Of a stretch of 34,234 nt of DNA, positions 10,014-20,036 are shown in pieces (position 1 is the first letter of the stretch; each line of letters starts with the position of its first letter). The stretch is from Pseudomonadota bacterium (GTDB lineage Bacteria > Pseudomonadota > Gammaproteobacteria > Pseudomonadales > Moraxellaceae). The position numbers and the translations under genes are program-made. The stretch is taken from assembly GCA_021804565.1 (NCBI GenBank), contig JAJZHK010000031.1, forward strand, positions 1 to 34,234, given 5' to 3'. The notes below the pieces were generated by a model. That model saw only the letters and a program-made list of their open reading frames with translations, did no database searches and had not been told where the DNA came from.

Positions 10014-11972
10014 TTAAAGACGGCTCAGGCGGCGTAGGCGGGCCAGGCGTCTGGCCTGCGCCTGATCGCCAGGCTGGTAGCGCAACAAACTGTAAAGGTG
10101 GGCCACTTCACGCGCCGTCGCCGCCCGCTCCGGCCAGCGCCGGGCGACACGCGCGGCATAGTCATGAACCCCCTCGCCGGGCTGACGGGCCAGGCCGAGG
10201 CGGGCCATACGCAAGCTATAGGCGCGATAGTAACGGTCGACGGCCGGCACCCTGCGACGCTGCCGAGACCAGGAGGCAGCGAAAAAAAGCAGCAGGATGA
10301 GCACGCACAAACCCATCATCAGCAGGGCCTCGCGTAACACGTCGCGGCTCCCCAGGTAGCGCAGCAAGAGGTCTTGCTGACGGCGCACGTCATAGCTGAG
10401 AACGTCGCGCTGCCAGCGAAAATTGAGCTCATCGATCCACGCCTGCACATGCCCGTGGAGACGCAGCAGCTGGGCGCCCAGCCAGGGGCTGCCGAGCTCA
10501 GGGTAGCCGCCCTGGCGGGCCAGCAGGGCCGCCTCGCCCTTTTCGATACGCTCGGGTGCGATGGCCGCCGTCGGGTCTTCACGGACCCAGCCGCGTCCGG
10601 GCAGCCAGACCTCCGCCCAGGCATGGGCGTCCATCTGCCGCACATCCCAGAAACCCGGCTCGAGATCCGGCTGCCCGCCCTGGTAGCCGATCACCACCCG
10701 TGCCGGCAAGCCTGCCGCGCGCATGAGAAAGACGAAGGCCGAGGCGTAGTGCTCGCAGAAGCCACGACGGCTATGGAAAAGAAAATCGTCGATCTGATCG
10801 CCGACCAGCGGCGGTGGATCGAGGCTGTAGATGAAGTGGGCCTGATGAAACCACTGCAGGATACGCTGCACATAGGCCCCGTCGTCGCGGGCCTGGGCGC
10901 GCCAGGCCCGAGCTTGCGCCCGCGCTTGCTGATTGCCGGCCGGCAGCTGCAGGTCCTGTCGCCTGGAGTCCTGCGCCAAGGTGGCGGCCACCGTCGCCTG
11001 CAGATCGCTGCGTACGCTATAGCTGCGCCCCTGGACGGGCAGCACCGGGCTCCAGAGGGTGTAAGCCGGGCTCATACGCAGATCGGCATCGTAGCTGAGC
11101 GGCCAGGCCAGAGCATAGAGCCAGTGCTGCCCGCTCGGCTGCAAAATGATGCGATAGTCGTACACGGCGCTGGTGCGCGCCGACGGGGCCGGCAGGCGTT
11201 CTGCAAACGCGGCCGCCCCGGCAGGCTGGCGCCAGTCACGACCATCGAAGTTGGTCAAGACCAGTGCTCGCCAATAGAGCTGGGAGGGCCGTGGCGGCCG
11301 ACCCTGGAACTGGACGCGAAAGACCAGCTCGCTCGAGGTGCTGAGATGGACGAAGTCGCCCGGAGCCATATCGGCAGACAAACCGGTCCGGGCGCTGCTG
11401 GCGCCGGCAGGCAGCTTCCACAAAGGTGGCAGGCGCGGGAACAGGACATAGAGCACCAGCATCAGCGGCAAGGCCTGCAGCAGCAGGCCGAGCGCCGTGC
11501 TCAGGATTCGGCGCGGCGACCAGGTCGCCGGCATCTGCAAAGACAGCAGTCCGCTGATCAGCAGCAGCAAGGCCAGCAGGGTGTACAAGCTGAGCCAGAG
11601 GCTGCTGTTCAGCAAAAAATGGCTGGCCAGCAGAAAGCAGCTGAACAGCAGGAGCACGCTGATATCACGCGGCTGCTGCAGCTCGAGCAGCTTGATGCTC
11701 ATGCACAAGATGAGAAAAGCCACCCCGGCCTGGGGGCCGATCAGGCTCTGATAGTTCAACCACAGGCCACCTAGGCCGACGCTGAACAACAACCAGCGCA
11801 CCGCCGCGGGAGGTGGCGGCCAACGCGCTTCGATGAGCGGCAGCCGCCAGAGCAGCGTGAACAGCAGCAGCGCCAGCAGCCAGCCGGGGATGCTCAGCGC
11901 CTGCGGCGCCACGCTCACCAGCAGGACGACCAGCAGCCAGTATTGCGCGACCCGCCGTTCGCCGGCGATCAT
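10014..11972 (-). CDS. tgpA: Membrane-bound transglutaminase-like protease, TgpA type (DUF3488)
   Basis: A 652-aa inner membrane protein. The N-terminal half has about six to seven hydrophobic segments (residues ~10-180, DUF3488). A periplasmic transglutaminase core follows, with the catalytic triad visible: C406 in RRGFCEHYASAF, H450 in DAHAWAEVW and D466 in REDPTA. One more membrane segment lies at ~555-575, then a basic cytosolic tail (DUF4129-like). The ATG at 11970-11972 overlaps the DUF58 stop (ATGA), so I rejected a start 264 nt upstream. In P. aeruginosa the homologue TgpA is essential and lies with a MoxR ATPase and a DUF58 protein, exactly as here. The substrate is not established. 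Confidence 0.92.
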   Translation of the reverse strand: MIAGERRVAQYWLLVVLLVSVAPQALSIPGWLLALLLFTLLWRLPLIEARWPPPPAAVRWLLFSVGLGGLWLNYQSLIGPQAGVAFLILCMSIKLLELQQPRDISVLLLFSCFLLASHFLLNSSLWLSLYTLLALLLLISGLLSLQMPATWSPRRILSTALGLLLQALPLMLVLYVLFPRLPPLWKLPAGASSARTGLSADMAPGDFVHLSTSSELVFRVQFQGRPPRPSQLYWRALVLTNFDGRDWRQPAGAAAFAERLPAPSARTSAVYDYRIILQPSGQHWLYALAWPLSYDADLRMSPAYTLWSPVLPVQGRSYSVRSDLQATVAATLAQDSRRQDLQLPAGNQQARAQARAWRAQARDDGAYVQRILQWFHQAHFIYSLDPPPLVGDQIDDFLFHSRRGFCEHYASAFVFLMRAAGLPARVVIGYQGGQPDLEPGFWDVRQMDAHAWAEVWLPGRGWVREDPTAAIAPERIEKGEAALLARQGGYPELGSPWLGAQLLRLHGHVQAWIDELNFRWQRDVLSYDVRRQQDLLLRYLGSRDVLREALLMMGLCVLILLLFFAASWSRQRRRVPAVDRYYRAYSLRMARLGLARQPGEGVHDYAARVARRWPERAATAREVAHLYSLLRYQPGDQAQARRLARLRRLSRL

Positions 11973-12928
11973 GGCATCGTCTCGAACAAGGCCAGGGCCT
12001 CGAGACAGCGCAGGCGCTGCGCCTCGCCTTGCCCGAGCGCTATCGTGCGTCCTGGCAAACGCAGACCAAAAGACTGACCCTGTGCCGCCAGCGTCAACAC
12101 CCACCAGCACAGGCAGGACAGCCGTTGCTCGCTGTCGAGTCCGGGCAAGGCGTCCCAGTCGAGAAGCGCGGCGGCCTGCCGGGGATCGGTGTGCACCTTG
12201 GTCCACAGACCCATGCCACGGGCCGACTGCCGCCATGCCACCTGGGCCAGCGCGTCGCCGGGGCGATAGGCGCGTAAATCGACGAAGTCTTCACGACCGG
12301 CCGGCTCATCGCGGCCCTGACCCGGCAGGTCCTGCGGCCGCACGGGCAGCTCGCTACCGGCCTGCGGCCGTGGACAGACGAGTAGGCGCTGATCGAGATC
12401 CAGCCAGGTCCAGCAGCGCAACAAACCCAGTGGATAGTGGCTGATCAGGCGCAGGCGCGGCAGTTTGTACCAGCCGCGGCGCTTGAGCAGCAGGGTCAGC
12501 TCGAGGCGCTGATCGACGCTGACCGCGTGCAGGTGCGCCGTCGCGTCGGCACAGCCGACATCGAGACTGCGATGCTCACCACCGCGCGCCGATGCCAGCA
12601 GCAAGGCCAGGCTTGCCGGCTCACCGACGAAGGCCGGTGCGCAGGCCAAGGCACGGATACGCAAACCGGCCAGATTGGCGTAGCTCGGGTAGATGTTGAC
12701 CAAGACCAGGCTGGCCAGCAAAAAACTCAGTCCGAGCAGCTGATTATTGCCATAGTTGAGGCCGGCCACAAAAATGGCCAGGATCGCGGCACACAGGCCC
12801 AGGCCTGTCTTGCTGAAAAAAATGAAAATACGCCTTTGATCGAGCACCCACTCGCTTTGCGCCGGAATACGCGAGCGCAGCCAGCGCTGCCAGCGGCGCC
12901 GCCAAAAATCCTGGCCGGGCCAGTGCAC
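11969..12928 (-). CDS. DUF58 domain membrane protein
   Basis: A 319-aa protein with two transmembrane segments near residues 36-56 and 62-80, followed by a cytosolic domain. The DUF58 signature (DFVDLRAYRPGDALAQVAWR) spans about 214-234; the family fold is von Willebrand A-like. Such proteins act as partners of MoxR AAA+ ATPases. Here the gene starts 1 nt after the moxR stop and overlaps the transglutaminase start by 4 nt, giving a moxR-DUF58-tgpA operon. The biochemical role is unknown. The length is usual for the family (about 300-440). Confidence 0.9.
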   Translation of the reverse strand: MHWPGQDFWRRRWQRWLRSRIPAQSEWVLDQRRIFIFFSKTGLGLCAAILAIFVAGLNYGNNQLLGLSFLLASLVLVNIYPSYANLAGLRIRALACAPAFVGEPASLALLLASARGGEHRSLDVGCADATAHLHAVSVDQRLELTLLLKRRGWYKLPRLRLISHYPLGLLRCWTWLDLDQRLLVCPRPQAGSELPVRPQDLPGQGRDEPAGREDFVDLRAYRPGDALAQVAWRQSARGMGLWTKVHTDPRQAAALLDWDALPGLDSEQRLSCLCWWVLTLAAQGQSFGLRLPGRTIALGQGEAQRLRCLEALALFETMP

Positions 12929-12929
12929 G

Positions 12930-13844
12930 TCAGGCGAGAACGTCGACCGCCGCCAGCAGGCGGCGACTCAGACTGGTCGTCACCCCGGCAGGCGCGAAGG
13001 CCGCGCGCAGGCGGTGCTCGGCCACCGCCGGCAGGACCGCCTGGACATCTTCAGGGAGCACATGGCGCCTTTGCGCCAGCCAGGCCCAGGCACGCGCCGC
13101 CTGCAAGAGGGCGATGGCAGCACGCGGCGACAAACCCTGAGCGAACTCAGGCTGCTGGCGAGTGTATCGCAGCAGACGCTGCAGATAATCGAGCAGGGCA
13201 TCGCTGACGTGCACCTTCTCGACGTCGCCTTGCCAGCCCTGGATCTGCTCCGCCGAGGCCAGGGCGGGGCTGCGCCGCAGCAGGGAGCGTCGGTCGATGC
13301 CGCGCAAAAGCTCCCGCTCCGCCTCAGGATCGGGATAACCCAGCTCGATGCGCATGAGAAAGCGATCGAGCTGGGACTCGGGCAGCGGATAGGTCCCGGC
13401 CTGGGTGAGCGGGTTTTGCGTGGCGATGACAAAAAAAGGACGCCCCAGTTCACGCGTCTGGCCGTCACTGCTCACCTGGCCTTCGGCCATCGCCTCCAGC
13501 AGGGCACTCTGCGTCTTGGCGGTGGCGCGATTGATCTCATCGGCGAGGACCAGCTGCGAAAAGAGCGGGCCGGGGCGAAAGTCGAAGCGCTGCTCGGCCG
13601 GATTGAAAATGGATACACCGATGATGTCCGCCGGCAGCAAGTCGCTGGTGAACTGTATGCGCTGGTATTGCAGGCCGAGCACCCTGGCCAGAGACTCGGC
13701 GAGGGTCGTCTTGCCCATACCGGGCAAATCCTCGATGAGCAGATGGCCGCGCGCGAGCAGACAGGCGAGAGCCAGTCTGATCTGTACCGGTTTACCGAGG
13801 ATGATGTGCTCGAGAGCCTCGATGACGCTTTGGATATCCGCCAT
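12930..13844 (-). CDS. MoxR-family AAA+ ATPase
   Basis: A 304-aa cytosolic AAA+ ATPase, probably a chaperone for the DUF58 and transglutaminase partners encoded next. Walker A is LPGMGKTTLAES (lysine 45), Walker B LVLADEINRA (~98-107), sensor 1 FFVIATQNP (~138) and the AAA lid domain follows to the end. ATP binding and hydrolysis residues are intact. The gene is first in its operon; 87 nt separate it from rsmE upstream, where a promoter could lie, but no convincing -35/-10 pair was found there. Confidence 0.94.
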   Translation of the reverse strand: MADIQSVIEALEHIILGKPVQIRLALACLLARGHLLIEDLPGMGKTTLAESLARVLGLQYQRIQFTSDLLPADIIGVSIFNPAEQRFDFRPGPLFSQLVLADEINRATAKTQSALLEAMAEGQVSSDGQTRELGRPFFVIATQNPLTQAGTYPLPESQLDRFLMRIELGYPDPEAERELLRGIDRRSLLRRSPALASAEQIQGWQGDVEKVHVSDALLDYLQRLLRYTRQQPEFAQGLSPRAAIALLQAARAWAWLAQRRHVLPEDVQAVLPAVAEHRLRAAFAPAGVTTSLSRRLLAAVDVLA

Positions 13845-13931
13845 GCAGCCGCCAGGTGACCGATGATTGCCTCATTTTGGCACAAGCCATGGACGGCTGC
13901 TGGGTAAAATTGCCGGCGCGGCGGCGCCAGC

Positions 13932-14639
13932 CTAGAACAGACGCGCGATCAAGCTGGGCACCGCCCACTCGACCCTTTGTATGCGCGGCCCAAGGTCGAT
14001 GCAGCGCATGCCTTGCGCCTGCATGAGCTCGACCTCAAAGGGGATGAAGCCGCCTTCCGGCCCCACCGCCAGCACGCAGGGACGACCTGCCGTCGTGACC
14101 GGCTGCGCACCGGCACCAGGATGCGCGATCCAGGCCTCGGCATGGCCGATCAAAGCCGGCAGCTCATCCTCAACAAAAGGCCGAAAGCGCTTGTACATCG
14201 CCACCTCCGGCAATTGTGTCGCGCGCGCCTGGGCGAGCCCCAGCAGCAGCTGCTCACGCAAGGCGGCGGGTTGCAGGCAGGGGCTCGCCCAGTAACTCTT
14301 CTCGACCCGATAGGTATGAATCAGGACGAGCCGGCCGACACCGAGGCCGGCCACCATCTGCAAGATACGCTTGAGCATCTTCGGACGCGGCAAGGCCAGG
14401 AGCAAGGTCAAGGGCAGAGGGGGTGGCGGCGGCTGATCAAGGGTCAGCTCCAGCTCGGCGTGATCAAGGCCGAGGCTGAGCAGACGGGCCTCGCCGAGGG
14501 CGCCGTCGACCACGCCGGCACGCAGGCAGGCTCCCGAGGACAGCCCCAGCACCTCACGCACATGACGGACGCGCTCACCGGTCACCCGCGCCCGCAGCGG
14601 AGCGACCAGCTCATGCGGCTCGACCAGCAGGAGGTTCAC
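13932..14639 (-). CDS. rsmE: 16S rRNA m3U1498 methyltransferase RsmE
   Basis: RsmE methylates U1498 of 16S rRNA in the assembled 30S subunit, using SAM. The 235-aa protein has the N-terminal PUA-like domain (residues 1-70) and a C-terminal SPOUT domain with the trefoil-knot motif AVGPEGGF (GPEGG at 193-197). The last knot motif, usually LGPRILRTETA, reads [11 protein letters not shown] here; the E is kept but the T is replaced by W, a notable deviation. The region 68-78 is proline-rich. The start overlaps the hldE 3' end by 4 nt on the same strand (hldE is downstream), suggesting co-transcription. Confidence 0.93.
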   Translation of the reverse strand: MNLLLVEPHELVAPLRARVTGERVRHVREVLGLSSGACLRAGVVDGALGEARLLSLGLDHAELELTLDQPPPPPLPLTLLLALPRPKMLKRILQMVAGLGVGRLVLIHTYRVEKSYWASPCLQPAALREQLLLGLAQARATQLPEVAMYKRFRPFVEDELPALIGHAEAWIAHPGAGAQPVTTAGRPCVLAVGPEGGFIPFEVELMQAQGMRCIDLGPRIQRVEWAVPSLIARLF

Positions 14640-16063
14640 TGCGGCCGGCGTATCTTGTCGACGATGGCCGTGGTCGACAGCTGCGGTACCAGGCCCAGGA
14701 CCTTGACCTCCCCGCCGTAGCTGCGCACGATGTCGGCGCCGACGACACCATCGACGCTGTAGTCACCTCCTTTGACCAGGATGTCCGGCTGCAGCAGGCG
14801 CAGCAGCGACTCCGGGGTGTCGGCACTGAAAGGCACGACCCAGTCGACCGACTTGAGACCGGCCAGCACCGCCATGCGCCGCGCCAGATGATTGATCGGA
14901 CGACCTTCACCCTTGAGCCGGGTGATCGAGGCGTCATCGTTGACCGCCACGATCAGGCGATCACCCTGCTCGCGGGCCTGCTGCAGATAACTGACATGGC
15001 CGGCGTGCAGAATATCGAAACAGCCATTGGTCATGACGATGCGTTCGCCACGCAGGCGCGCAGCACGCAGGGCCGACTGCAGTTGCTCGACATTGACGAC
15101 GCCATCTTCAGCGCGGTCCACCGGCTCTATGGCCACGGCCAGTTCTTCGGCACTGATGGCATAGGTGCCGAGCTTGCCGACCACGACGCCGGCGGCGACA
15201 TTGGCGAGAGCCACCGCACTGGCCATATCCTGGGCGCAGGCCAAGGCCGCCGCCAGGACCGAGATCACCGTGTCGCCAGCCCCGGTCACGTCATAGACTT
15301 CGCGGGCATGGGTCGGCAGGTGCAAGGACTCCTCCCCCTGACGCAGCAAGGTCATCCCCTGTTCACTGCGAGTGATCAGCAGCGCCGGCATGTCCAGGGA
15401 CTGCATCAGCGCATGGCCTTTGGCCACCAGACTGGCCTCGTCCGGACAGTGCCCGACCACGGCCTCGAACTCACTGAGATTGGGTGTCAGCATGGTCGCG
15501 CCACGATAGGGAGAGAAGTCCCGGCCCTTGGGATCGATCAGCACCGGGATGCCGCGCGAGCGGGCAGCGGCGATCAGCGCCGGATAGTCCTGCAAGCTGC
15601 CCTTGGCATAATCAGACAACACGAGCACCGCGACACCCTCAAACAGCTGCGGCAGAGCGCCCAGCAGGCTGCTTGCATCGGCCGCATCGAAGGCTTGTTC
15701 GAAATCGAGCCGCAAGAGCTGTTGATGGCGGCTGAGCACGCGCAGCTTGGTGATGGTCGGCTTGCCCTGAACCGCCTGTAACTGGCACTGGATACCGGCT
15801 GCCCGCAGCACCTGCGTGAGGATGTGGGCGTTGTCATCGTCGCCGACAAGCCCGCCGAGAGTGACCGCCGCACCCAAAGAGGCGATATTGAGAGCGACGT
15901 TGGCGGCTCCCCCAGGGCGGTCTTCAAAGCCCTCAATTTTCACGACCGGCACCGGTGCTTCCGGCGATATGCGTCCGGCGCTGCCACTCCAGTAGCGATC
16001 GAGCATGACGTCGCCCAGGACGAGCACCCGGCCGCGCGAAAAATCAGGCAGACTCAGTTTCAT
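14636..16063 (-). CDS. hldE: Bifunctional heptose 7-phosphate kinase / heptose 1-phosphate adenyltransferase HldE
   Basis: HldE provides two steps of ADP-glycero-manno-heptose synthesis for the LPS inner core. The 475-aa protein (E. coli 477) has an N-terminal PfkB kinase domain, with [14 protein letters not shown] at ~51-64 and the anion-hole motif DVTGAGDT at 258-265. A C-terminal nucleotidyltransferase domain starts near 340, with [12 protein letters not shown] (HxGH at 353-356). The ATG at 16061-16063 is chosen because GGAGGG precedes it; an upstream in-frame extension has no homology. Its downstream neighbours encode heptosyltransferases on the other strand, from the divergent 63-nt region, which suits shared regulation. 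Confidence 0.97.
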   Translation of the reverse strand: MKLSLPDFSRGRVLVLGDVMLDRYWSGSAGRISPEAPVPVVKIEGFEDRPGGAANVALNIASLGAAVTLGGLVGDDDNAHILTQVLRAAGIQCQLQAVQGKPTITKLRVLSRHQQLLRLDFEQAFDAADASSLLGALPQLFEGVAVLVLSDYAKGSLQDYPALIAAARSRGIPVLIDPKGRDFSPYRGATMLTPNLSEFEAVVGHCPDEASLVAKGHALMQSLDMPALLITRSEQGMTLLRQGEESLHLPTHAREVYDVTGAGDTVISVLAAALACAQDMASAVALANVAAGVVVGKLGTYAISAEELAVAIEPVDRAEDGVVNVEQLQSALRAARLRGERIVMTNGCFDILHAGHVSYLQQAREQGDRLIVAVNDDASITRLKGEGRPINHLARRMAVLAGLKSVDWVVPFSADTPESLLRLLQPDILVKGGDYSVDGVVGADIVRSYGGEVKVLGLVPQLSTTAIVDKIRRPQ

Positions 16064-16126
16064 TTTAGCCCTCCAAAGCCGGTGATGATAACATAAGCCC
16101 TCACATGCACTGCAGCCCGAGATACC

Positions 16127-17071
16127 ATGTCGCCCAGAGACGCTCTCTCCTACCCAGCCGATGCGGCATCGCCCAGGTACTGGCCCATCTGGATAGGCAT
16201 TTTTCTCCTGCGCGTGCTTTGTCTGCTGCCCTATAGCTGGCTGGTGCGCCTCGGCAGCGGTTTGGGCTGGCTGTTTTTTAAGCTGTCCGCGGCACGCCGG
16301 CGTATCGCCGAGATCAATCTTGAGCTGTGCTTTCCGCAGCTGCCGCCGCAACAGCGACAGGCCCTGCTGCGTGCCAACATCCGCGACACCGGCATCGGCA
16401 TCATGGAGACGCTGTACGCATTCTGGGGACGCCACCCCCCGCAGACCATCGTCTGGCACGGCGAGGAGATTCTGCACGAGGCCCTGGCACAAAAACGTGG
16501 CGTCCTCCTGGTCGGACTGCACATGACCTGCCTGGAGATAATAGGCCGCCTGATCAACCAGCGTTACCGTATGGACTACCTCTGGCAGGAACAGCGCAAC
16601 CCGGTGCTGCGCACGGCGATGCTCATCGCCCGCTCCCGCTATTTCGACCAGGCCATCGATCGTAAGGCCATACGGCATCTGCTCAAGCGCCTGCGCCAGG
16701 GTCATATCGTCTGGTACGCGCCGGACCAGGACCATGGCACCGATCATGGCGTCTTTTCCAGCTTTTTTGGCGTCGAGGCGGCGACCATCACCGCTCTCGA
16801 CCGGCTGGCCAGCCTCAATCACTCACCGGTGGTCTTCATTCGCTACCATCGCCTGGCGCCGGGCGCCGGCTACGCCATCACCTTCGAACGCGCCGACGGC
16901 TTCCCCAGTGGCGATGAGCATCGCGACGCGCGGCGCATCAACGACTTTCTCGAGCAGGCCATACGCCCACATCCGGAGCAGTACCTGTGGGTGCACCGCA
17001 AGTTCAAAACACGACCGGCTGGTGTGCCCGAACGCTACCAGCGCCAGGATGGCCACCGTTATGGCGATTGA
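16127..17071 (+). CDS. Late lipid A acyltransferase, LpxL/HtrB family
   Basis: A 314-aa inner membrane enzyme that adds a secondary acyl chain to Kdo-lipid A from acyl-ACP. One N-terminal membrane segment (about residues 19-40) is followed by the acyltransferase domain. The catalytic HX4E motif is present as H132-MTCL-E137 in [19 protein letters not shown] (~196) and FFGVEAAT (~208) are further family blocks. The usual length is about 300-310. It is the first gene of a six-gene plus-strand operon, overlapping waaQ by 11 nt. Which chain and position it acylates (LpxL- or LpxM-like) cannot be decided. Confidence 0.9.
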   Translation: MSPRDALSYPADAASPRYWPIWIGIFLLRVLCLLPYSWLVRLGSGLGWLFFKLSAARRRIAEINLELCFPQLPPQQRQALLRANIRDTGIGIMETLYAFWGRHPPQTIVWHGEEILHEALAQKRGVLLVGLHMTCLEIIGRLINQRYRMDYLWQEQRNPVLRTAMLIARSRYFDQAIDRKAIRHLLKRLRQGHIVWYAPDQDHGTDHGVFSSFFGVEAATITALDRLASLNHSPVVFIRYHRLAPGAGYAITFERADGFPSGDEHRDARRINDFLEQAIRPHPEQYLWVHRKFKTRPAGVPERYQRQDGHRYGD

Positions 17072-18149
17072 CTTCTCCAGCCTGCAAAGGGTCTTGCTGA
17101 TCAAGCTGCGCCATCATGGCGACGTGCTGCTCTGCTCGCCCCTGCCGCGCATTCTGCGTCAATACCATCCACACCTGGAAGTCGATGCTCTGGTCTATGC
17201 CGGCACCCAGCCCATGCTCGATGGCCACCCTGATCTCAGCCAAATCCACCTGATCGACAAAAGCTGGCGCGCACAGGGCTTGGCGCACCAGCTGCGCCAG
17301 GAGTGGGCCCTGCTGGGGCAACTCAAGGCGAGGCGCTACGACCTCGTTTTGCACCTCACCGAATCCTGGCGCGGCGCCCTGCTCTGTCGTCTGCTGCGGC
17401 CGACCTACGCCGCGGTTGCCGCCTATCCGCGTCGCCAGCACAGCTCGTTCTGGCGGCACAGCTTCACCCACCATGCCAGCCTGCCTGGGCGCCTGCGCCA
17501 CACCGTGGAAAAGCACATCGATCTGTTGCGCGTCCTCGGTCTGCATCCGCAGGTCGAGGAACGCGGCCTGCTGCTGGTACCGGCTGCGTCGGCACACCAG
17601 CGCGTGCAGGCACGTCTGCACGCAGCCGGGCTGGCGGAACGCCCCTACCTGGTGATCCATCCCACCTCACGCTGGATGTTCAAGTGCTGGGATGTTGCAA
17701 AACTCGCCGAGTTGATCCGCCGTTTGCAGGCGCAGGGCCACGCCATCGTTCTCAGCTGCGCCCCCGACCCGCAGGAGATGGCCTGGCTGGATGCACTCAA
17801 GCAGGGTCTGCACGAGCCGGTACAACTCGACCTGGGGGGGCAGTTGCAACTGCAGGAACTGGCGGCCTTGATCGCCCGAGCGCAAGCCTTTATCGGTGTC
17901 GATTCAGCACCCATGCACATGGCCGCGGCCCTGGGCACGCCCTGTGTGGCGCTTTTTGGACCGAGCGGTGATCTGGAGTGGGGGCCCTACACCCAGGCTG
18001 ACAAAAAACGCATACTGACCGCCGATGCGCAAAACTACCCCTGCCGCCCCTGCGGCATGGATGGCTGCGCCGGCAGCAAACGCTCAGACTGCCTGCAGGC
18101 GATAGCCGTCGCTAGCGTTGAACAGGCCCTCCGGGAGCTTCTCGCATGA
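17061..18149 (+). CDS. waaQ: LPS heptosyltransferase III, WaaQ-like (GT9)
   Basis: A GT-B glycosyltransferase (362 aa) that would add a side-branch heptose to the inner core from ADP-heptose, at the cytosolic membrane face. The N-terminus VLLIKLRHHGDVLLCSPL is typical of GT9. HPTSRWMFKCW (~205) and FIGVDSAPMHMAAALGTPCVALFGPS (two blocks, ~278-303) line the ADP-heptose site. The C-terminal cysteine-rich segment YPCRPCGMDGCAGSKRSDCL (~326) is a WaaQ hallmark and separates it from WaaC and WaaF. The ATG at 17061 overlaps the acyltransferase stop by 11 nt; an ATG four codons upstream (17049) is an alternative. Confidence 0.9.
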   Translation: MAIDFSSLQRVLLIKLRHHGDVLLCSPLPRILRQYHPHLEVDALVYAGTQPMLDGHPDLSQIHLIDKSWRAQGLAHQLRQEWALLGQLKARRYDLVLHLTESWRGALLCRLLRPTYAAVAAYPRRQHSSFWRHSFTHHASLPGRLRHTVEKHIDLLRVLGLHPQVEERGLLLVPAASAHQRVQARLHAAGLAERPYLVIHPTSRWMFKCWDVAKLAELIRRLQAQGHAIVLSCAPDPQEMAWLDALKQGLHEPVQLDLGGQLQLQELAALIARAQAFIGVDSAPMHMAAALGTPCVALFGPSGDLEWGPYTQADKKRILTADAQNYPCRPCGMDGCAGSKRSDCLQAIAVASVEQALRELLA

Positions 18150-19273
18150 CCCGCATCGCCCTCATCCGCCAGCAATACCGACCCGATGGCGGTGCCGAGC
18201 GTTTCATCAGCCGCGCCCTGCAGGCTCTCGCCGAGCGCGGTGTCGAGCTGTCGCTGATCACCCGGCAATGGCTGGATGAAGGTCACTTCAAGATTTATCC
18301 GTGCAACCCGCCCATACGCAACCGCATATCCCGCGAACGGGATTTTGCGCAGATGGCTCAGGCCCTATGCCAGCGCGAGCGCTTCGACATCGTGCAGTCC
18401 CACGAACGTATCCCCGGCTGCAGCCTCTACCGCGCCGGCGATGGTGTTCATCGGCGCTGGCTGGATCTGCGCCGGCAGATCCTGCCGCCGGCCGCACGCT
18501 GGTGGCAAGAGCTCAGCGGCTATCACCGCTATGTGCTCGGCGCTGAAAAAGCCATGTTCAGCGATCCGCGGCTACGCGCCGTCATCTGCAACTCGGCGAT
18601 GGTGCGCCAGGAAATCCTTGACCATTTCGACATCCCCGCGGACAAGCTGCAGGTCATCTATAGCGGCGTCGATGGCAACAGCTTTCACCCACGTCTGCGG
18701 GTCGGCCGCGCCGCCTTGCGCGAGCAGCTGGGCATTCCACAAGCCGCCCTGCTGCATCTTTTTGTCGGCTCGGGCTTTGAGCGCAAAAACCTCGACACCC
18801 TGCTGCAAGCGCTGGCGCGACTGCCGACGGAGCATCAGCTGGCGGTCGTCGGACGTGACAGCCATCTTTCGCGTTACCAGCGCCAGGCGCAGCGCCTGGG
18901 CATCGCCCATCGCGTCTATTTTCTCGGGGTCCGCCATGATCTGCCGGCGATCTACGCCATGGCGGACAGTTTCGTCTTGCCGACGCTCTATGATCCTTTT
19001 CCCAACGTCATCCTCGAGGCGATGGCCAGCGGCCTGCCCATCATCACCAGTGAGACCTGCGGGGGGGCCGAACTGCTCAGGTCCGGCGCCGGCCTGATCG
19101 CTGCAGCCCGCGACGACGAGCAGCTACAATGGCATCTGCAGAGCCTGACCGATGACCAGCGACGCCAGCGCATGGGCGAGCTGGCGCGCAGCCTGGCGGA
19201 GGGACTCAATTACGAACAGATGACGACACAGATGCTGGCGCTCTACCACCACTTGCTGCAAGGCCGCCTATGA
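18146..19273 (+). CDS. waaG: LPS core glucosyltransferase WaaG-like (GT4)
   Basis: A 375-aa GT-B enzyme that would transfer the first hexose onto heptose II of the LPS core. Family features: YRPDGGAERFISRAL (residues ~11-25), SHERIPGCSLYRAGDGVH (~91), the central VGSGFERKNLDTLL block (~208) that is close to WaaG, and the C-terminal EX7E region LPTLYDPFPNVILEAMASG (~276). The length is normal (E. coli WaaG 374). The start overlaps the waaQ stop by 4 nt, and its own stop overlaps the next start by 4 nt. The donor sugar is inferred from the family and not proven. Confidence 0.9.
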   Translation: MTRIALIRQQYRPDGGAERFISRALQALAERGVELSLITRQWLDEGHFKIYPCNPPIRNRISRERDFAQMAQALCQRERFDIVQSHERIPGCSLYRAGDGVHRRWLDLRRQILPPAARWWQELSGYHRYVLGAEKAMFSDPRLRAVICNSAMVRQEILDHFDIPADKLQVIYSGVDGNSFHPRLRVGRAALREQLGIPQAALLHLFVGSGFERKNLDTLLQALARLPTEHQLAVVGRDSHLSRYQRQAQRLGIAHRVYFLGVRHDLPAIYAMADSFVLPTLYDPFPNVILEAMASGLPIITSETCGGAELLRSGAGLIAAARDDEQLQWHLQSLTDDQRRQRMGELARSLAEGLNYEQMTTQMLALYHHLLQGRL

Positions 19274-20034
19274 GCAGTGTTCCTATTCTCATGTACCACC
19301 ATGTCCTGCCCGAGGCAGGCTTCATCAGCAGCAGTGTCGAGCAGTTCCGCGCGCAGATGGAGCTGCTCGTCGAACATGGCTGGCAGACGCTCGACAGCGC
19401 CACATTTCGCGCCTACAAACTGCACGGCGCGGCCGTGCCGCAACGTTCGCTCCTGATCACCTTCGATGACGGCTGGCGTGACAACTACGTCTATGCCTAC
19501 CCCATCCTCAAGGCCTTAGGCTTGCGCGCCACCCTCTTTGTCGTAACCGGCTGGATCGACGCCGCCAGCCGCGCGCCGGCGCCCTACCAGCCACGTACGC
19601 ACAAGGAATGCAAACGCCTGGCCCCCGGCGCCCCGCGTGAAGTGCTGCTCAACTGGGATGAACTGCAGACCATGCGTGATGTCTTCGACATTCATCCGCA
19701 CACCCACACCCACCGTGACGACTACTTTGGCCGTCTGCCCTGGGAGGAGGATATACTGCGCTCACGTGAGCGTCTGCAGACCCAGCTCGGCATCGACAGC
19801 CCGCAGCTGTGCTGGCCACGCGGGGTCCACGATGCGCAGCTCGTCGCGCTGGCCGAGCGCCTCGGCTTTGACATGCTCTATACGACTTTACGTGGAGCCA
19901 ACAGCGCTGATGGCCGTGGCGACAGTCTGCGCAGGCTGGCCGCCAAAGACGGCGCGAGCTGGTTGCGCCGCAACCTGTGGATCGCCCGGCATGCGACCCT
20001 GGCGCGTCTTTATGCACGCATGAAACCGGAATAA
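19270..20034 (+). CDS. Polysaccharide deacetylase (NodB homology, CE4)
   Basis: A 254-aa cytosolic-looking protein (no signal peptide) with the NodB fold: ILMYHHVLPE at the N-terminus, the metal-binding TFDDG motif (64-68, D67 as ligand) and HPHTHTHRD (142-150), whose H144 and H148 complete the metal site. LCWPRGVHDAQ (~178) is the later family block. It would remove an N-acetyl group from a sugar. Lying between waaG and another GT9 gene with ATGA and 2-nt junctions, it most likely deacetylates a core HexNAc or its precursor. Lack of a signal peptide suggests that it acts before export. The substrate is inferred from context only. Confidence 0.88.
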   Translation: MSSVPILMYHHVLPEAGFISSSVEQFRAQMELLVEHGWQTLDSATFRAYKLHGAAVPQRSLLITFDDGWRDNYVYAYPILKALGLRATLFVVTGWIDAASRAPAPYQPRTHKECKRLAPGAPREVLLNWDELQTMRDVFDIHPHTHTHRDDYFGRLPWEEDILRSRERLQTQLGIDSPQLCWPRGVHDAQLVALAERLGFDMLYTTLRGANSADGRGDSLRRLAAKDGASWLRRNLWIARHATLARLYARMKPE

Positions 20035-20036
20035 CT

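Noticed and set aside
10374-11774. A 466-codon open frame opposite tgpA
   Set aside because: It is antisense to the transglutaminase gene; it is rich in Q, R and A and has no family resemblance.
16064-16126. Divergent promoters between hldE and the acyltransferase gene
   Set aside because: AT-rich hexamers exist in the 63 nt, but no -35/-10 pair with correct spacing is convincing on either strand.
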